Assembly: GCA_016841365.1 (NCBI GenBank)
Contig: JAENZI010000008.1
Coordinates: 1 to 64,000, forward strand
Source: Anaerolineaceae bacterium
GTDB lineage: Bacteria > Chloroflexota > Anaerolineae > Anaerolineales > Anaerolineaceae
Direction: 5' to 3'
Length of the DNA: 64,000 nt
Part shown: positions 1 to 8,487 of the stretch, piece by piece
How positions within the stretch are numbered: the first letter of the stretch is position 1
Layout: the number at the start of each line of letters is the position of its first letter
Position numbers and translations under genes: made by a program
The notes under the pieces: generated by a model
The model's database searches: none
Seen by the model: only the letters and a program-made list of their open reading frames with translations
Told to the model about the DNA's origin: nothing

Positions 1-228
1 TCTGTTTTCAAAAAGTGATTATCCTTCACTGATTAGGCGACGTAGAATCCGGGTAATAAAAATAAAGTTGCGTCCAATCAAGTAGAAGATGCGACAAAAC
101 TAGTGCTCACAGAAATTGAATTTAAAGGCATTGATTTGAATAAGTATTTATCAAAATTGTCTTCTGAGTGATAAAACACAACTCACTCTGACAAGCCTTT
201 TTGTTTTTATCTAACAAGGGGTGGCACA
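1..228. other. AT-rich leader with the tail of an unidentified reading frame
   Basis: A plus-strand frame is open from 46 to the TGA at 169-171 (about 41 codons, ending in YLSKLSSE) but has stops just upstream at 16, 34 and 43. It looks like the tail of a broken or frameshifted gene rather than a complete one. I do not recognise the family. The composition matches the AT-rich gene that follows and not the GC-richer DNA after about 1530. A Shine-Dalgarno-like AGGGGTGG lies just before the ATG at 229. Confidence 0.25.
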
Positions 229-1482
229 ATGTATTATGGAAACACTTTTAGATTATTCTATGAAATTGATTTATCGATGGTTTTAGAAGAACGCCTACAA
301 AAAATGAAGGATGATATTATTGGTAGATCAGAATCGTATGTTCTCAATGTGAATGAAACCGAATTTTTGTCATATCTAGTCGATAACTATTCAATTGATA
401 GCTTGGAAGTTTATTTTGACGATATTTCTGTTTCTAAATTCGAAAAATCCATACCTGCAGAAATGTTTCCCGGAAAAGGCACTTTATATAATGTTGTATC
501 TGGAAAGTCATATAAGAAACTTGTTCTTAGATATCATATTCCCTTTTCTGGCAACGCACAATTATTAAAATGCAAACCTAGCCATTGGGTAATGCGAACA
601 GAAGATGTACTAATCGATGATAATTGCGTATGTTTTGATATTATAAATTTTTCTAACAACCCAGAAAAAATTCAAAAGAGAGCTGAGGAAATAATCTCGC
701 TTTTAAAATCACAATTAAAAAATGTAAGAAACCAGGTTGATGAATTTAATTCAACACTTCAAAATCGTGCTATTGAGTTTTTCCAGAATAGAAAACAACA
801 CTTATTAAAAACAAACGACCTTCTTTCATCCCTTGGAATTCCTATAAAAAAGAGCACTAATGTTTCAGAAACTTTTTCAATACCTTCCTCAAAAACCCAA
901 AAGAAGTTAAAAATTTCACCACCTCAAGTTACCGAGAAAGGATTTAAGCCTGAACCGACTTTAGATTCATGTACATATCATGATATTTTAAAATATATTC
1001 AAGATGTTGGAAGGCAGTTTGAGAGGATGCCTTCTACTTATTATGGTAAACATGAAGAAAGTTTGCGTGATCATATTCTTTTAGTGTTGGAACCTAATTT
1101 TGAAGGTTCAGCAACAGGTGAAACTTTTAATAAAAGAGGTAAGACAGATATTCTTCTACGTCATGAAGGATCTAATGTTTTTATTGCCGAGTGCAAATTT
1201 TGGAAAGGTGAAAAAGTTTACTTAAAAACAATTGATCAATTACTGAGTTACCTTACTTGGCGTGACTCAAAAGCTGCTATTGTGCTTTTTGTTGAAAATA
1301 AGGATTTTTCTTCAATCATTAAGAAGGTTATAAACATAACGCCAAACCATCCGAACTATTTAGGTTTTTCTGGAAAGGTAGATGAAACTTGGCTGAGTTA
1401 TAGATTCCATATTAATGATGATCCAAACCGTGAAGTCAAACTAACTGTATTATTATTTCATATTCCATCCATCGAAAATTAA
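229..1482 (+). CDS. PD-(D/E)XK nuclease-like protein on an AT-rich element
   Basis: A 417-residue soluble protein with no signal peptide or membrane segment. The N-terminal half is unrecognised; residues about 145-190 are rich in Lys, Glu and Gln and may be helical. The C-terminal third looks like a restriction-endonuclease fold. There is a conserved-looking Glu in HEESLRDHIL (about residue 280), then an Asp in RGKTDILL and E-x-K in FIAECKFW (about residues 322-325), followed by QLLSYLTWRDSKAA, the usual D...ExK...Q order of PD-(D/E)XK enzymes. The start is set by AGGGGTGG 5-8 nt upstream. The gene is far more AT-rich than DNA to its right and ends about 45 bp before a tRNA-like 3' half, so it probably rode in on an integrated element. 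A defence role is possible but not shown; a nuclease partner gene, if any, lies outside the window. Confidence 0.6.
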   Translation: MYYGNTFRLFYEIDLSMVLEERLQKMKDDIIGRSESYVLNVNETEFLSYLVDNYSIDSLEVYFDDISVSKFEKSIPAEMFPGKGTLYNVVSGKSYKKLVLRYHIPFSGNAQLLKCKPSHWVMRTEDVLIDDNCVCFDIINFSNNPEKIQKRAEEIISLLKSQLKNVRNQVDEFNSTLQNRAIEFFQNRKQHLLKTNDLLSSLGIPIKKSTNVSETFSIPSSKTQKKLKISPPQVTEKGFKPEPTLDSCTYHDILKYIQDVGRQFERMPSTYYGKHEESLRDHILLVLEPNFEGSATGETFNKRGKTDILLRHEGSNVFIAECKFWKGEKVYLKTIDQLLSYLTWRDSKAAIVLFVENKDFSSIIKKVINITPNHPNYLGFSGKVDETWLSYRFHINDDPNREVKLTVLLFHIPSIEN

Positions 1483-1526
1483 ATCACAAAAAACAGACTA
1501 CAAATTGTGTCCTCTAATGACTTAGA

Positions 1527-1568
1527 ATTACATCCGTGAGGTCGATGGTTCACGTCCATTCGTGCCCA
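1527..1568 (+). other. tRNA-Val(TAC)-like 3' half, probable attachment-site remnant
   Basis: The segment has exact tRNA geometry from the anticodon loop onward. Loop ATTACAT carries U33, anticodon TAC and A37. It is followed by a 5-nt stem strand CCGTG, variable loop AGGTC, T-stem GATGG, T-loop TTCACGT, T-stem CCATT, a 7-nt acceptor strand CGTGCCC and discriminator A; no CCA is encoded. The required 5' anticodon strand (CACGG) is absent: the preceding bases are TTAGA. The T-loop has C instead of the invariant A58, so the copy is probably decayed. Tyrosine recombinases often cross over in the anticodon loop, which would leave just such a displaced 3' half at the far end of an integrated element. 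Confidence 0.5.
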
Positions 1569-1682
1569 ATTTGTGCTTAAGCGTCAGTCTCTTGAGATCG
1601 CTTCGTCGGTGCTGTGCATCTTCCTCGCGATGACATCACAACCTGTCATTGCGAACCCCTGGCAAGGGGTGAAGCAATCTCG
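1561..1682. repeat. Palindromic interspersed repeat, copy 1
   Basis: About 120 bp, closely matched by 1756-1876. The core has inverted arms (ATTGCGAACCCC against GGGGTGAAGCAAT) separated by a few bases, so a hairpin could form. A second weaker inverted pair lies upstream (GAGATCGCTTCG against CGCGATGAC). The TCATTGCGA...GAAGCAATC pattern resembles short interspersed repeats seen between genes in many bacteria. It follows directly on the tRNA-like end and shares its CGTGCCCA. Confidence 0.7.
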
Positions 1683-1755
1683 CGCTTTGAGTAATAAGGC
1701 TGAAAGGTCATTGGTTCGAGTAGAAGTTCTGCGTTTCCGTTGGTCGTCCGCAGTA

Positions 1756-1876
1756 CGCGCCCACTTTGTGTTTAAGCGTCAGTTGGTAGAGATCGCTTCG
1801 TCGATGCGGTGCATCTTCCTCGCGATGACATCACAACCTGTCATTGCGAACCCCAGCCAGGGGGTGAAGCAATCTC
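1756..1876. repeat. Palindromic interspersed repeat, copy 2
   Basis: Second copy, about 195 bp after the first and in the same orientation, with only scattered base differences. It begins with CGCGCCCA where copy 1 has CGTGCCCA. An AGGTC plus ATTGG plus TTCGAGT stretch (1705-1721), resembling a tRNA variable loop and T-arm, lies about 35 bp before it. A plus-strand frame across both copies (1573-1923) encodes two near-identical halves only because the DNA is repeated; I do not regard it as a gene. Confidence 0.7.
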
Positions 1877-1996
1877 AAGTGGCGCGCATCTTGTTTGCTT
1901 TCATCTTGGCGAATAATTTATAATATTTTTCAGGTGTTTAGACAGAAAAAGCACCAACGAGCCACACACACTTCTCAATCCTCTGCGGAGAATGCC

Positions 1997-2875
1997 ATGC
2001 CCGAAAAATCAAACCTCATCATCCAACCCGATACCCTTGACCTCGCCCTGCTGGAAAGCCTGCAGCACAAGCCGGCGCCTTTTACCCCTGGTGAACCGCT
2101 GTTTTGGGACGACCCGCACATCTCAGCCCAGATGCTGCAAACCCACCTGGACCCGGAAACAGACCTCGCCAGCCGCAAGCCTGAGACCATCGAAAAGTCT
2201 GTGGCGTGGATCGTGGACGAGCTTGGTTTGCAGGCAGGGGATGCCCTGCTGGACCTGGGGTGCGGGCCTGGCCTGTATGCCAGCCGTTTTGCCCCGCTCG
2301 GCCTGCAGGTGACGGGCGTGGATTACTCCAGACGCTCGATTGTCTATGCCCGGGGTGAGGCTGAAAGGCTGAACCTGGAAATCGTCTACCGCTATGAAAA
2401 TTACCTCGACCTGGCGGATGAGGGTTTGTATGATGCCGCACTGCTGATCTTCGGGGATTACTGCGTGTTGAACCCCGCAAACCGGCACAAGCTGCTGGGG
2501 AATGTGCGCCGCGCCTTGAAACCCGGCGGGTATTTTGTGCTGGATGTGACCACGCCAAACCTGGTCTATCACCAGGGCGACAAGTCCCGCTGGTATGCTG
2601 CTGAGGCAGGTTTCTACCGCCCAACGCCGCACCTGGTGCTGGAAAATGGATTTGCCTACCCCGACGAGCGGATCTACCTCGATCAGTACATTGTGATTGA
2701 GGAGGACGGCGCGGTGAAAGTTTACTGCAACTGGTTCCAGGATTTTACGCGGGAGATGATCGTGGAGGAATTGGCGGCGGGTGGGTTCAACGTGCGGGGC
2801 GTGTGGTCCGACCTGACCGGTACACCATACGAGGAGGGCTCGGAGTGGATCGCCGTTGTGGCGCGAACGGGATAA
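1997..2875 (+). CDS. Class I SAM-dependent methyltransferase
   Basis: About 292 residues when started at the ATG at 1997, which has GCGGAG 6-9 nt upstream. A longer frame to 1895 runs into the repeat and is unlikely to be translated. The SAM-binding Rossmann fold shows motif I LLDLGCGPGLYASRF (about residues 85-99) and the acidic end of strand 2 in VTGVDYS. A later RRALKPGGYFVLDV segment is the usual post-motif III region. The N-terminal 70 residues (with FTPGEPLFWDDPHIS) and the C-terminal beta-rich half, with W, Y and F-rich segments, are typical of uncharacterised small-molecule methyltransferases. The substrate cannot be deduced. It stands alone between a repeat and a lipoprotein gene. 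Confidence 0.8.
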   Translation: MPEKSNLIIQPDTLDLALLESLQHKPAPFTPGEPLFWDDPHISAQMLQTHLDPETDLASRKPETIEKSVAWIVDELGLQAGDALLDLGCGPGLYASRFAPLGLQVTGVDYSRRSIVYARGEAERLNLEIVYRYENYLDLADEGLYDAALLIFGDYCVLNPANRHKLLGNVRRALKPGGYFVLDVTTPNLVYHQGDKSRWYAAEAGFYRPTPHLVLENGFAYPDERIYLDQYIVIEEDGAVKVYCNWFQDFTREMIVEELAAGGFNVRGVWSDLTGTPYEEGSEWIAVVARTG

Positions 2876-2999
2876 GCCTAACCGCTTATTTCATTGATAG
2901 GCAATATGTTTGGTGAGAATAGAATTAACCTCATTCGTTTCCCTCTTAAATTTAATTTATGAATTATAATTTCTCCAAATACCTAAAGGAGAAATTATT

Positions 3000-3722
3000 G
3001 TGAAAAAGAACCGTCTACCGATTGTTATTGTTCTTGGTTTAATTTTTCTCGTCAGCTGCACCAACCCCGTGATGAACGCGCTGATGCACGAGGGGGCGCA
3101 GGAATTAGACGCCATGATCGCGACAGCGGGGGCTGAGGGACAGGCGCCGCAGGTCCTCCCTGAAGAGCTGGAGGAGATCCTTTCTCCGCCAGAACCTGAA
3201 GAAAACCTGCCAGAGTCGGAGCCTGTGCCGCAATCCCCTACACCGACGTATGAGCCCGTGACAGCCGCCAGCACGCCCACGATGGAAAGCCTGCCGACAG
3301 GACCCGTGCCTGCCGGGACGACGGTTTTCTATGACGGCTGGGCGCTGACCTTGGCGGACACCGTCTCGACGGATGATGACCAAATCTTTTTGGCATTGAC
3401 GGTGCGGAACATGGGTGAAAAGGAGCGTGTATTCCGTTATGTGAAAAATGGGATTACCCTTCAGGACAATCTGGGGAATCAATTTCCCTTTGACATGAGT
3501 TTCTTCTTATGTGATCGCTACCCAGAAAACATTAATCTCACCATTCAGTTGACCGTCGGCGGTGAGAAAACCCAGAGCATCTCATCTGATAGCTACGGTT
3601 GTTCATGGGATTACTATTTTCCCCCTTTTAATGGCCGCATCAGCCTGGATGCAGAATACCTGATTGTGACGATCAACAATTGGGGGCCGTTCAACGGGGT
3701 GGTGTTCCACCTTTATCTGTAG
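3000..3722 (+). CDS. Secreted lipoprotein with a DUF4352-like domain
   Basis: A 240-residue protein starting at GTG 3000, with AAAGGAGAA upstream. The N-terminus is a lipoprotein signal (KK, hydrophobic stretch, lipobox LVSC with Cys at about 21). Residues about 45-100 form a Pro/Glu-rich linker with PTPTYEP and PVPAG segments. The C-terminal domain (about 105-240) resembles immunoglobulin-like DUF4352/telokin-type domains: GTTVFYDGWALTLADT, FLALTVRNMGE and a final VVFHLYL strand. Two Cys in the domain (about 170 and 200) could pair outside the cell. It is probably anchored at the membrane face; its role is unknown. Confidence 0.65.
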   Translation: MKKNRLPIVIVLGLIFLVSCTNPVMNALMHEGAQELDAMIATAGAEGQAPQVLPEELEEILSPPEPEENLPESEPVPQSPTPTYEPVTAASTPTMESLPTGPVPAGTTVFYDGWALTLADTVSTDDDQIFLALTVRNMGEKERVFRYVKNGITLQDNLGNQFPFDMSFFLCDRYPENINLTIQLTVGGEKTQSISSDSYGCSWDYYFPPFNGRISLDAEYLIVTINNWGPFNGVVFHLYL

Positions 3723-3746
3723 CATGAAATAAAAAAGGCGATGGCG

Positions 3747-3772
3747 AGCAGGTTTGCATCATCCTGCTTTAC
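3747..3772 (+). terminator. Weak hairpin after the lipoprotein gene
   Basis: AGCAGG (3747-3752) and CCTGCT (3763-3768) form a 6-bp stem with a 10-nt loop followed by TTA. It is short and lacks a long U-run, so it is only a possible terminator. The rest of 3723-3934 has a TATAAT at 3866-3871 without a convincing -35 box, perhaps the promoter of the next gene. Confidence 0.35.
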
Positions 3773-3934
3773 ATTGTGAAACAATTGCTGGGTTGTGCCA
3801 ACTAATTTGCTTGACACAACCCTTTTGGATTAAAGAACGCATTCTGTTTCAAGCCAAATTGTGATTATAATTGAAGGGATTGCATCCTTCTCGCCTGACA
3901 AAAGGCGCGCCTGCTCTTCACGGAGGTCCCCCAA

Positions 3935-5920
3935 ATGACTCATAAAAAACAAGTATCCCTCATTGTTGGATTGATCCTGTTAACAGCGATCCTCGCCCCG
4001 ATGCTGCCTGTTGGCGCGGAAACCGGGATCGCACATCCGGATGGGCCGGGCGGGATCCAGGTTATCAGCACAGAGGTGGTCAACCCTTACCTGACGGTTG
4101 AGCACCTGGCGCTGGCGGATGGCACACGTATCGATCGGCAGATCATCAGCGGACCGCCTGAACCTCCCGCGGGCTATGATCTGCAATCCACAGAAGTGCC
4201 TATCAGCAGGGCCGCTGTCCTGCTGGCGGATTTCCCTTCTTATGACTGGGTGTTTGGCTGTTCGGCGGTGTCGGGGGCGATGATTGCGGCCTATTATGAC
4301 CGCAGCGGCTACGATAACATGTATACCGGCCCGACGGACGGGGGTGTGATGCCCATCACGGATATAGGTTGGCCGACATGGACGGATTCCGCTTCTGATG
4401 TCTACCCCAATAACCCGTTAATCGCTTCTCACCTGGGATTGGATGGCAGGCTGACCAAAGGCTCAATTGATGATTACTGGGTCAGTTATGGCAGCGCCGC
4501 GAATGATCCTTACATTACCGGGGTCTGGGATGAACATGATTGGGGCTCAGCCATCGGGGATTATATGAAAACCAGCCAGTCTGCGTATTACAACAGTGAC
4601 GGTTCAACGTCTTTTTATAATTACACGACAAATGGTAATCGGCTGACATGTTCAGCGATGGAAGTTTATGGTATTGATGAGTTTGACGGTACCTATGGCC
4701 GAAGATTATTTTATGAAGCACGGGGGTATTCGGTTACCGACTGCTTCAGCCAAAATACAGATAACCAATTTTCAGGTGGATTCTCATTAGCAGATTTTCA
4801 GGCGGAGATCGATGCTGGTCACCCGGTTCTCCTGAACCTGGCAGGACATTCAATCGTGGGCTATGGGTATGATGGCGATACGATCTACATCCGTGATACC
4901 TGGAAATCGGACCCTGAGATCAGACCTACCATGACCTGGGGTGACAGTTATTCAGGCATGGAACTCTTATCGGTGAGTATTGTGCGTCTTGCATCCTCTG
5001 GCCCGTCCGCACCGACCTTGATCTCGCCATCCGGGACCATCCTGGATACCAACCCTGATTTCGTGTGGGGTGTGGTGCCGGATGTGACCCAATACGCTTT
5101 TGAACTGTATCATGTTGACAGCGGCGACCTGGTGCACGCGGAAACAATCATCGACCCCAGCACGGTGTGTGATGGTGTTGACTGTACACTCACGCCGGCG
5201 ATCACCCTTTCCGCCGGGGATTATCGCTGGCATGTGCGCTCCTACCAGGATGGGCTTTGGGGGGCGTGGTCGTCTTATATGACATTTGATATTGACGGCC
5301 CCACGCTGATCTCGCCCTCCGGTGAAATTATTGACACCCAGCCCGACTTTGTGTGGGAAGCGATCACGGATGCCGAACAATTCGACTTTGAGCTGTACGA
5401 TGATGACACAGACAGCCTGCTCCACTCGGAAACGATCGCTGACCCCAGCCTGGTATGTGATAGCACTCAGTGTACGATTTCGTTGAGCGGTCCATTAGCG
5501 TCAGGGCGCTATCGGTGGCGCATCCGGGCTTATGCCGATACGGTGTGGAGCGCCTGGTCTGCAGATATGGCATTTGAGGTGGTTGCGCCGGTTCCGCTGG
5601 CGCCCATGGGTCAGATTGCCGATACCACGCCCACGTATCGCTGGACGGGTCTGCCATCGGCTTCAAATTATGAAATTGAGTTGTTCTATGAAGGCGGGGC
5701 GCTGGTTTACACTCAGTCCATGACCAGCGCGGTGTGTAATAAATTCACTGGCGATTGTGAAATTACATTCTTTACAGAATTATTACCTGAGGATTACGCC
5801 TGGCAGATCCGCGGCAAGGTTGATGAACAGTGGAGCGCTTGGTCGGATCAGGTTTTGTTTTCATTGCAGGAGGAACAGGTTTATCTTGCCTATTTGCCAG
5901 TTTTCAGGAATGGGGATTAA
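3935..5920 (+). CDS. Secreted C39-like cysteine peptidase with three C-terminal beta repeats
   Basis: A 661-residue exported protein with a clear signal peptide (ILAPMLPVGAE cleavage region near 30). The catalytic domain fits the C39_2 papain-like fold: Cys109 in FGCSAVSGAMIAAYYD, His305 in AGHSIVGYGYDG and Asp in IYIRDTW near 321. From about 355 on there are three related units of about 100 residues. Each opens with a P-S-G-x-I-x-D-T motif and W, and closes with YRW or YAW-(Q/H)-(V/I)-R and W-S-A-W or W-G-A-W. They resemble fibronectin-type or carbohydrate-contact modules. The protein ends in VYLAYLPVFRNGD, like the C-terminal YLP motifs common in Chloroflexi secreted proteins. A strong GGAGG precedes the start. 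It probably acts outside the cell on peptides or glycopeptides. Confidence 0.75.
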   Translation: MTHKKQVSLIVGLILLTAILAPMLPVGAETGIAHPDGPGGIQVISTEVVNPYLTVEHLALADGTRIDRQIISGPPEPPAGYDLQSTEVPISRAAVLLADFPSYDWVFGCSAVSGAMIAAYYDRSGYDNMYTGPTDGGVMPITDIGWPTWTDSASDVYPNNPLIASHLGLDGRLTKGSIDDYWVSYGSAANDPYITGVWDEHDWGSAIGDYMKTSQSAYYNSDGSTSFYNYTTNGNRLTCSAMEVYGIDEFDGTYGRRLFYEARGYSVTDCFSQNTDNQFSGGFSLADFQAEIDAGHPVLLNLAGHSIVGYGYDGDTIYIRDTWKSDPEIRPTMTWGDSYSGMELLSVSIVRLASSGPSAPTLISPSGTILDTNPDFVWGVVPDVTQYAFELYHVDSGDLVHAETIIDPSTVCDGVDCTLTPAITLSAGDYRWHVRSYQDGLWGAWSSYMTFDIDGPTLISPSGEIIDTQPDFVWEAITDAEQFDFELYDDDTDSLLHSETIADPSLVCDSTQCTISLSGPLASGRYRWRIRAYADTVWSAWSADMAFEVVAPVPLAPMGQIADTTPTYRWTGLPSASNYEIELFYEGGALVYTQSMTSAVCNKFTGDCEITFFTELLPEDYAWQIRGKVDEQWSAWSDQVLFSLQEEQVYLAYLPVFRNGD

Positions 5921-5965
5921 GCCGTAAACGAGCTTGAACCTTCCGAATTTACGCTATTAAACATC

Positions 5966-5994
5966 AAGCAGGTCTTTCTAAGGCCTGCTTTTCT
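5966..5994 (+). terminator. Intrinsic terminator after the C39-like peptidase
   Basis: AAGCAGGTCTT (5966-5976) pairs with AAGGCCTGCTT (5980-5990) through an 11-bp stem with one G-U wobble and a TCT loop, followed directly by TTCT. It separates the peptidase from uvrB. Confidence 0.7.
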
Positions 5995-6044
5995 GGTAGA
6001 ATCCTTCCACTACAGAAATGCAATCAGAATAAGGAAAAGGTCGT

Positions 6045-8084
6045 ATGCAATTTGATTTACACGCCCCCTATGAACCCACGGGTGACCAGCCCAAGGCGAT
6101 CGCTCAACTGGTTGAGGGATTGAAAAAAGGCTATCAGCACCAGGTGCTGTTGGGCGCCACCGGCACGGGCAAGACCTTCACCATGGCCAATGTGATCCAG
6201 GAGATCCAATTGCCGACACTGGTGATGGCGCATAACAAGACCCTGGGCGCCCAGCTCTACGCTGAGTTCAAGGAATTCTTCCCGAATAACGCGGTGGAGT
6301 TCTTTGTCTCTTATTACGATTACTACCAGCCAGAGGCTTATGTGCCGCGGCAGGATCTGTATATTGAAAAAGAAACCGACATCAACGAAGAGATTGACCG
6401 CCTGCGGCTGGCTGCCACAACGGCATTGATGTCGCGCAAGGATGTGATTATTGTTGCCTCGGTCTCGGCGATTTATGGTTTGGGCAGCCCCGAAGCCTAC
6501 CGCGACAATTTAATCCGGCTGGAAGTGGGTGAGATCTACCGTCGGAATGCCCTGCTGCGCCGGCTGGTCGAGAGCCAGTATTCGCGCAACGACTTTGAGC
6601 TGAAACCCGGCATCTTCAGAGTGCGGGGGGATACGCTGGAGGTGCTGCCGGCTTATGATGACACCAAGGCGATCCGCGTCAGCTTTTTTGGGGATGAGGT
6701 CGAGCAGATCATCACCGTCAACCCGCTGACGGGCGAGGTGTTTGAGACGCTGGAGAGCGTGGAAATCTTCCCGGCCAAGCATTACATCACCGAAGATGAA
6801 CGCATGCAGCAAGCATTGGCAAACATCGAGAGCGAATTGGAGCAGCGCCTGGCTGAATTGCGCGCAAATGACCAACTGCTGGAGGCGCAGCGGCTGGAGC
6901 AGCGTACCCGGTATGACCTGGAAATGCTGCGTGAGATCGGCTACTGCTCGGGTATCGAAAACTACTCCCGCCATATTGACGGGCGTCCGGCAGGGTCACC
7001 CCCCTGGACGCTGATCGACTTCTTACCCAAGGATTACCTGCTGATCCTGGATGAATCGCATATGATGATCCCGCAGATTCGGGGCATGTATAACGGCGAC
7101 CGCTCTCGCAAGCAGGTGCTGGTGGATTATGGCTTCCGCCTGCCTTCTGCGATGGATAACCGGCCATTGAGGTTTGAGGAATTCGAAAAACAGATGGGGC
7201 GCACCGTGTATACCTCAGCCACCCCGGCGCTCTTTGAAATGGAATTGGCAGACCAGGTGGTTGAGCAGATCATCCGCCCAACTGGCCTGATCGACCCCGA
7301 AGTGATCGTCCGTCCGACAGCGGGGCAGGTGGATGACCTGGTCGGTGAAATTAACCAGCGCACTGAAAAGGGTGAGCGCATATTGGTAACCACCCTGACC
7401 AAGCGCATGGCAGAGGATCTATCCGATTATTTGATGGAATTAGGGATGAAGGTGCATTACCTGCACTCCGAAATTGACACGCTGGAGCGGGTAGGCATCC
7501 TGCGGGACTTGCGCCTGGGCGTGTTTGATGTGGTGGTGGGGATCAACCTGCTGCGGGAGGGGTTGGATTTGCCGGAGGTTTCGCTGGTGGCGATTTTGGA
7601 TGCGGATAAGCAGGGTTTTCTGCGGTCTGCCATCGCGCTGATCCAGACGATCGGCCGGGCAGCACGGCATGTGCACGGGCAGGTGATCATGTATGGCGAC
7701 AAGATCACAGATGCCATGCGGCAGGCAATCGATGAAACCAACCGCCGCCGTGAAATCCAGGTGGCGTATAACAAAGAACACCATATTGAGCCTGCAAGCG
7801 TGGTCAAATCGGTGCGCGACCTGACAGACCGGCTTGCCCGGGATGCGGGCGTTGAGCCTGAAGATATGCGCAAGAAGGCCAGCAAGCTTGAACAGAAGGA
7901 ACTGGCACGGATGATCACAGAGCTTGAAAAGCAGATGAAGGCAGCGGCTAAAGAACTGGAATTTGAGCGTGCAGCGATGCTGCGCGACCAGGTGTATGAA
8001 TTGCGGGAGATGCTGGCGGATGAATCCGACCTGCCGCCCTGGAAGAAGGTTCAGCTCTTGGCTGGCCGGCGTGACGATGGGTAG
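6045..8084 (+). CDS. uvrB: Excinuclease ABC subunit B
   Basis: UvrB, 679 residues, the normal length. It is the damage-verifying helicase of nucleotide excision repair, loaded by UvrA and later bound by UvrC. Visible signatures: Walker A GATGTGKT at 37-44, the damage-probing beta-hairpin with [12 protein letters not shown] near 90-101, DESH (motif II) near 337, TSATP (motif III), the helicase C-terminal motifs with [16 protein letters not shown] and QTIGRAARH, and the C-terminal UVR helical hairpin (about 637-672) that contacts UvrC. AAGGAAAAGG lies 6-15 nt before the ATG. It appears to be transcribed alone; uvrA and uvrC are not in the window. Confidence 0.97.
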   Translation: MQFDLHAPYEPTGDQPKAIAQLVEGLKKGYQHQVLLGATGTGKTFTMANVIQEIQLPTLVMAHNKTLGAQLYAEFKEFFPNNAVEFFVSYYDYYQPEAYVPRQDLYIEKETDINEEIDRLRLAATTALMSRKDVIIVASVSAIYGLGSPEAYRDNLIRLEVGEIYRRNALLRRLVESQYSRNDFELKPGIFRVRGDTLEVLPAYDDTKAIRVSFFGDEVEQIITVNPLTGEVFETLESVEIFPAKHYITEDERMQQALANIESELEQRLAELRANDQLLEAQRLEQRTRYDLEMLREIGYCSGIENYSRHIDGRPAGSPPWTLIDFLPKDYLLILDESHMMIPQIRGMYNGDRSRKQVLVDYGFRLPSAMDNRPLRFEEFEKQMGRTVYTSATPALFEMELADQVVEQIIRPTGLIDPEVIVRPTAGQVDDLVGEINQRTEKGERILVTTLTKRMAEDLSDYLMELGMKVHYLHSEIDTLERVGILRDLRLGVFDVVVGINLLREGLDLPEVSLVAILDADKQGFLRSAIALIQTIGRAARHVHGQVIMYGDKITDAMRQAIDETNRRREIQVAYNKEHHIEPASVVKSVRDLTDRLARDAGVEPEDMRKKASKLEQKELARMITELEKQMKAAAKELEFERAAMLRDQVYELREMLADESDLPPWKKVQLLAGRRDDG

Positions 8085-8116
8085 CTTATTTAATTGTCAA
8101 GAATATTTCTAGGGGG

Positions 8117-8410
8117 TCAGGCGGTTTGGCGGGGCGAAAAACTACTTAAGTCATTGCGGGCATCTGAAAATTCATAATCCACATCGCGCACATCGGCGCT
8201 GACGGGGCCTTGCCGCAGTTTGATCAGCAACTGGTTGAGTGCAGGGTGCGTTCCTTCAGCCACGACTTCTACGCGGCCATCATGCAGGTTGCGAACCCAC
8301 CCGGTAAGATGCAGGTCTTGCGCCTCCCTGAGCACAAAATATCGGAATCCAACCCCCTGCACACGGCCTGACACGAATGCATGCAACCGATAGTCTTTAT
8401 CTTCAGTCAT
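8117..8410 (-). CDS. acyP: Acylphosphatase
   Basis: A 97-residue protein of the usual acylphosphatase size, hydrolysing the carboxyl-phosphate bond of acyl phosphates. The signature GRVQGVGFRYF carries the phosphate-binding loop and catalytic Arg23; Asn41 in GWVRNLHDG is the second catalytic residue. The C-terminal 15 residues (after DVDYEF) are an unconserved tail. It is convergent with uvrB, with only 32 bp between stops and no clear terminator there. Confidence 0.93.
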   Translation of the reverse strand: MTEDKDYRLHAFVSGRVQGVGFRYFVLREAQDLHLTGWVRNLHDGRVEVVAEGTHPALNQLLIKLRQGPVSADVRDVDYEFSDARNDLSSFSPRQTA

Positions 8411-8487
8411 AACCAGTTATCCATATTGTGTTTTTGTTGAGGAACTGGCAATAAACGATTCGGGACGGGGTTTAAGAGGCGGATTTA

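Noticed and set aside
1500-1568. A complete tRNA gene
   Set aside because: Only the 3' half fits; the D-arm and 5' anticodon strand are absent and the T-loop lacks A58.
1573-1923. 116-codon frame over both palindromic repeats
   Set aside because: Its two halves are almost the same only because the DNA repeat is duplicated; no ribosome site and no known family.
2082-2632. Two long minus-strand frames over the methyltransferase
   Set aside because: Shadow frames of GC-rich coding DNA; no start signals.
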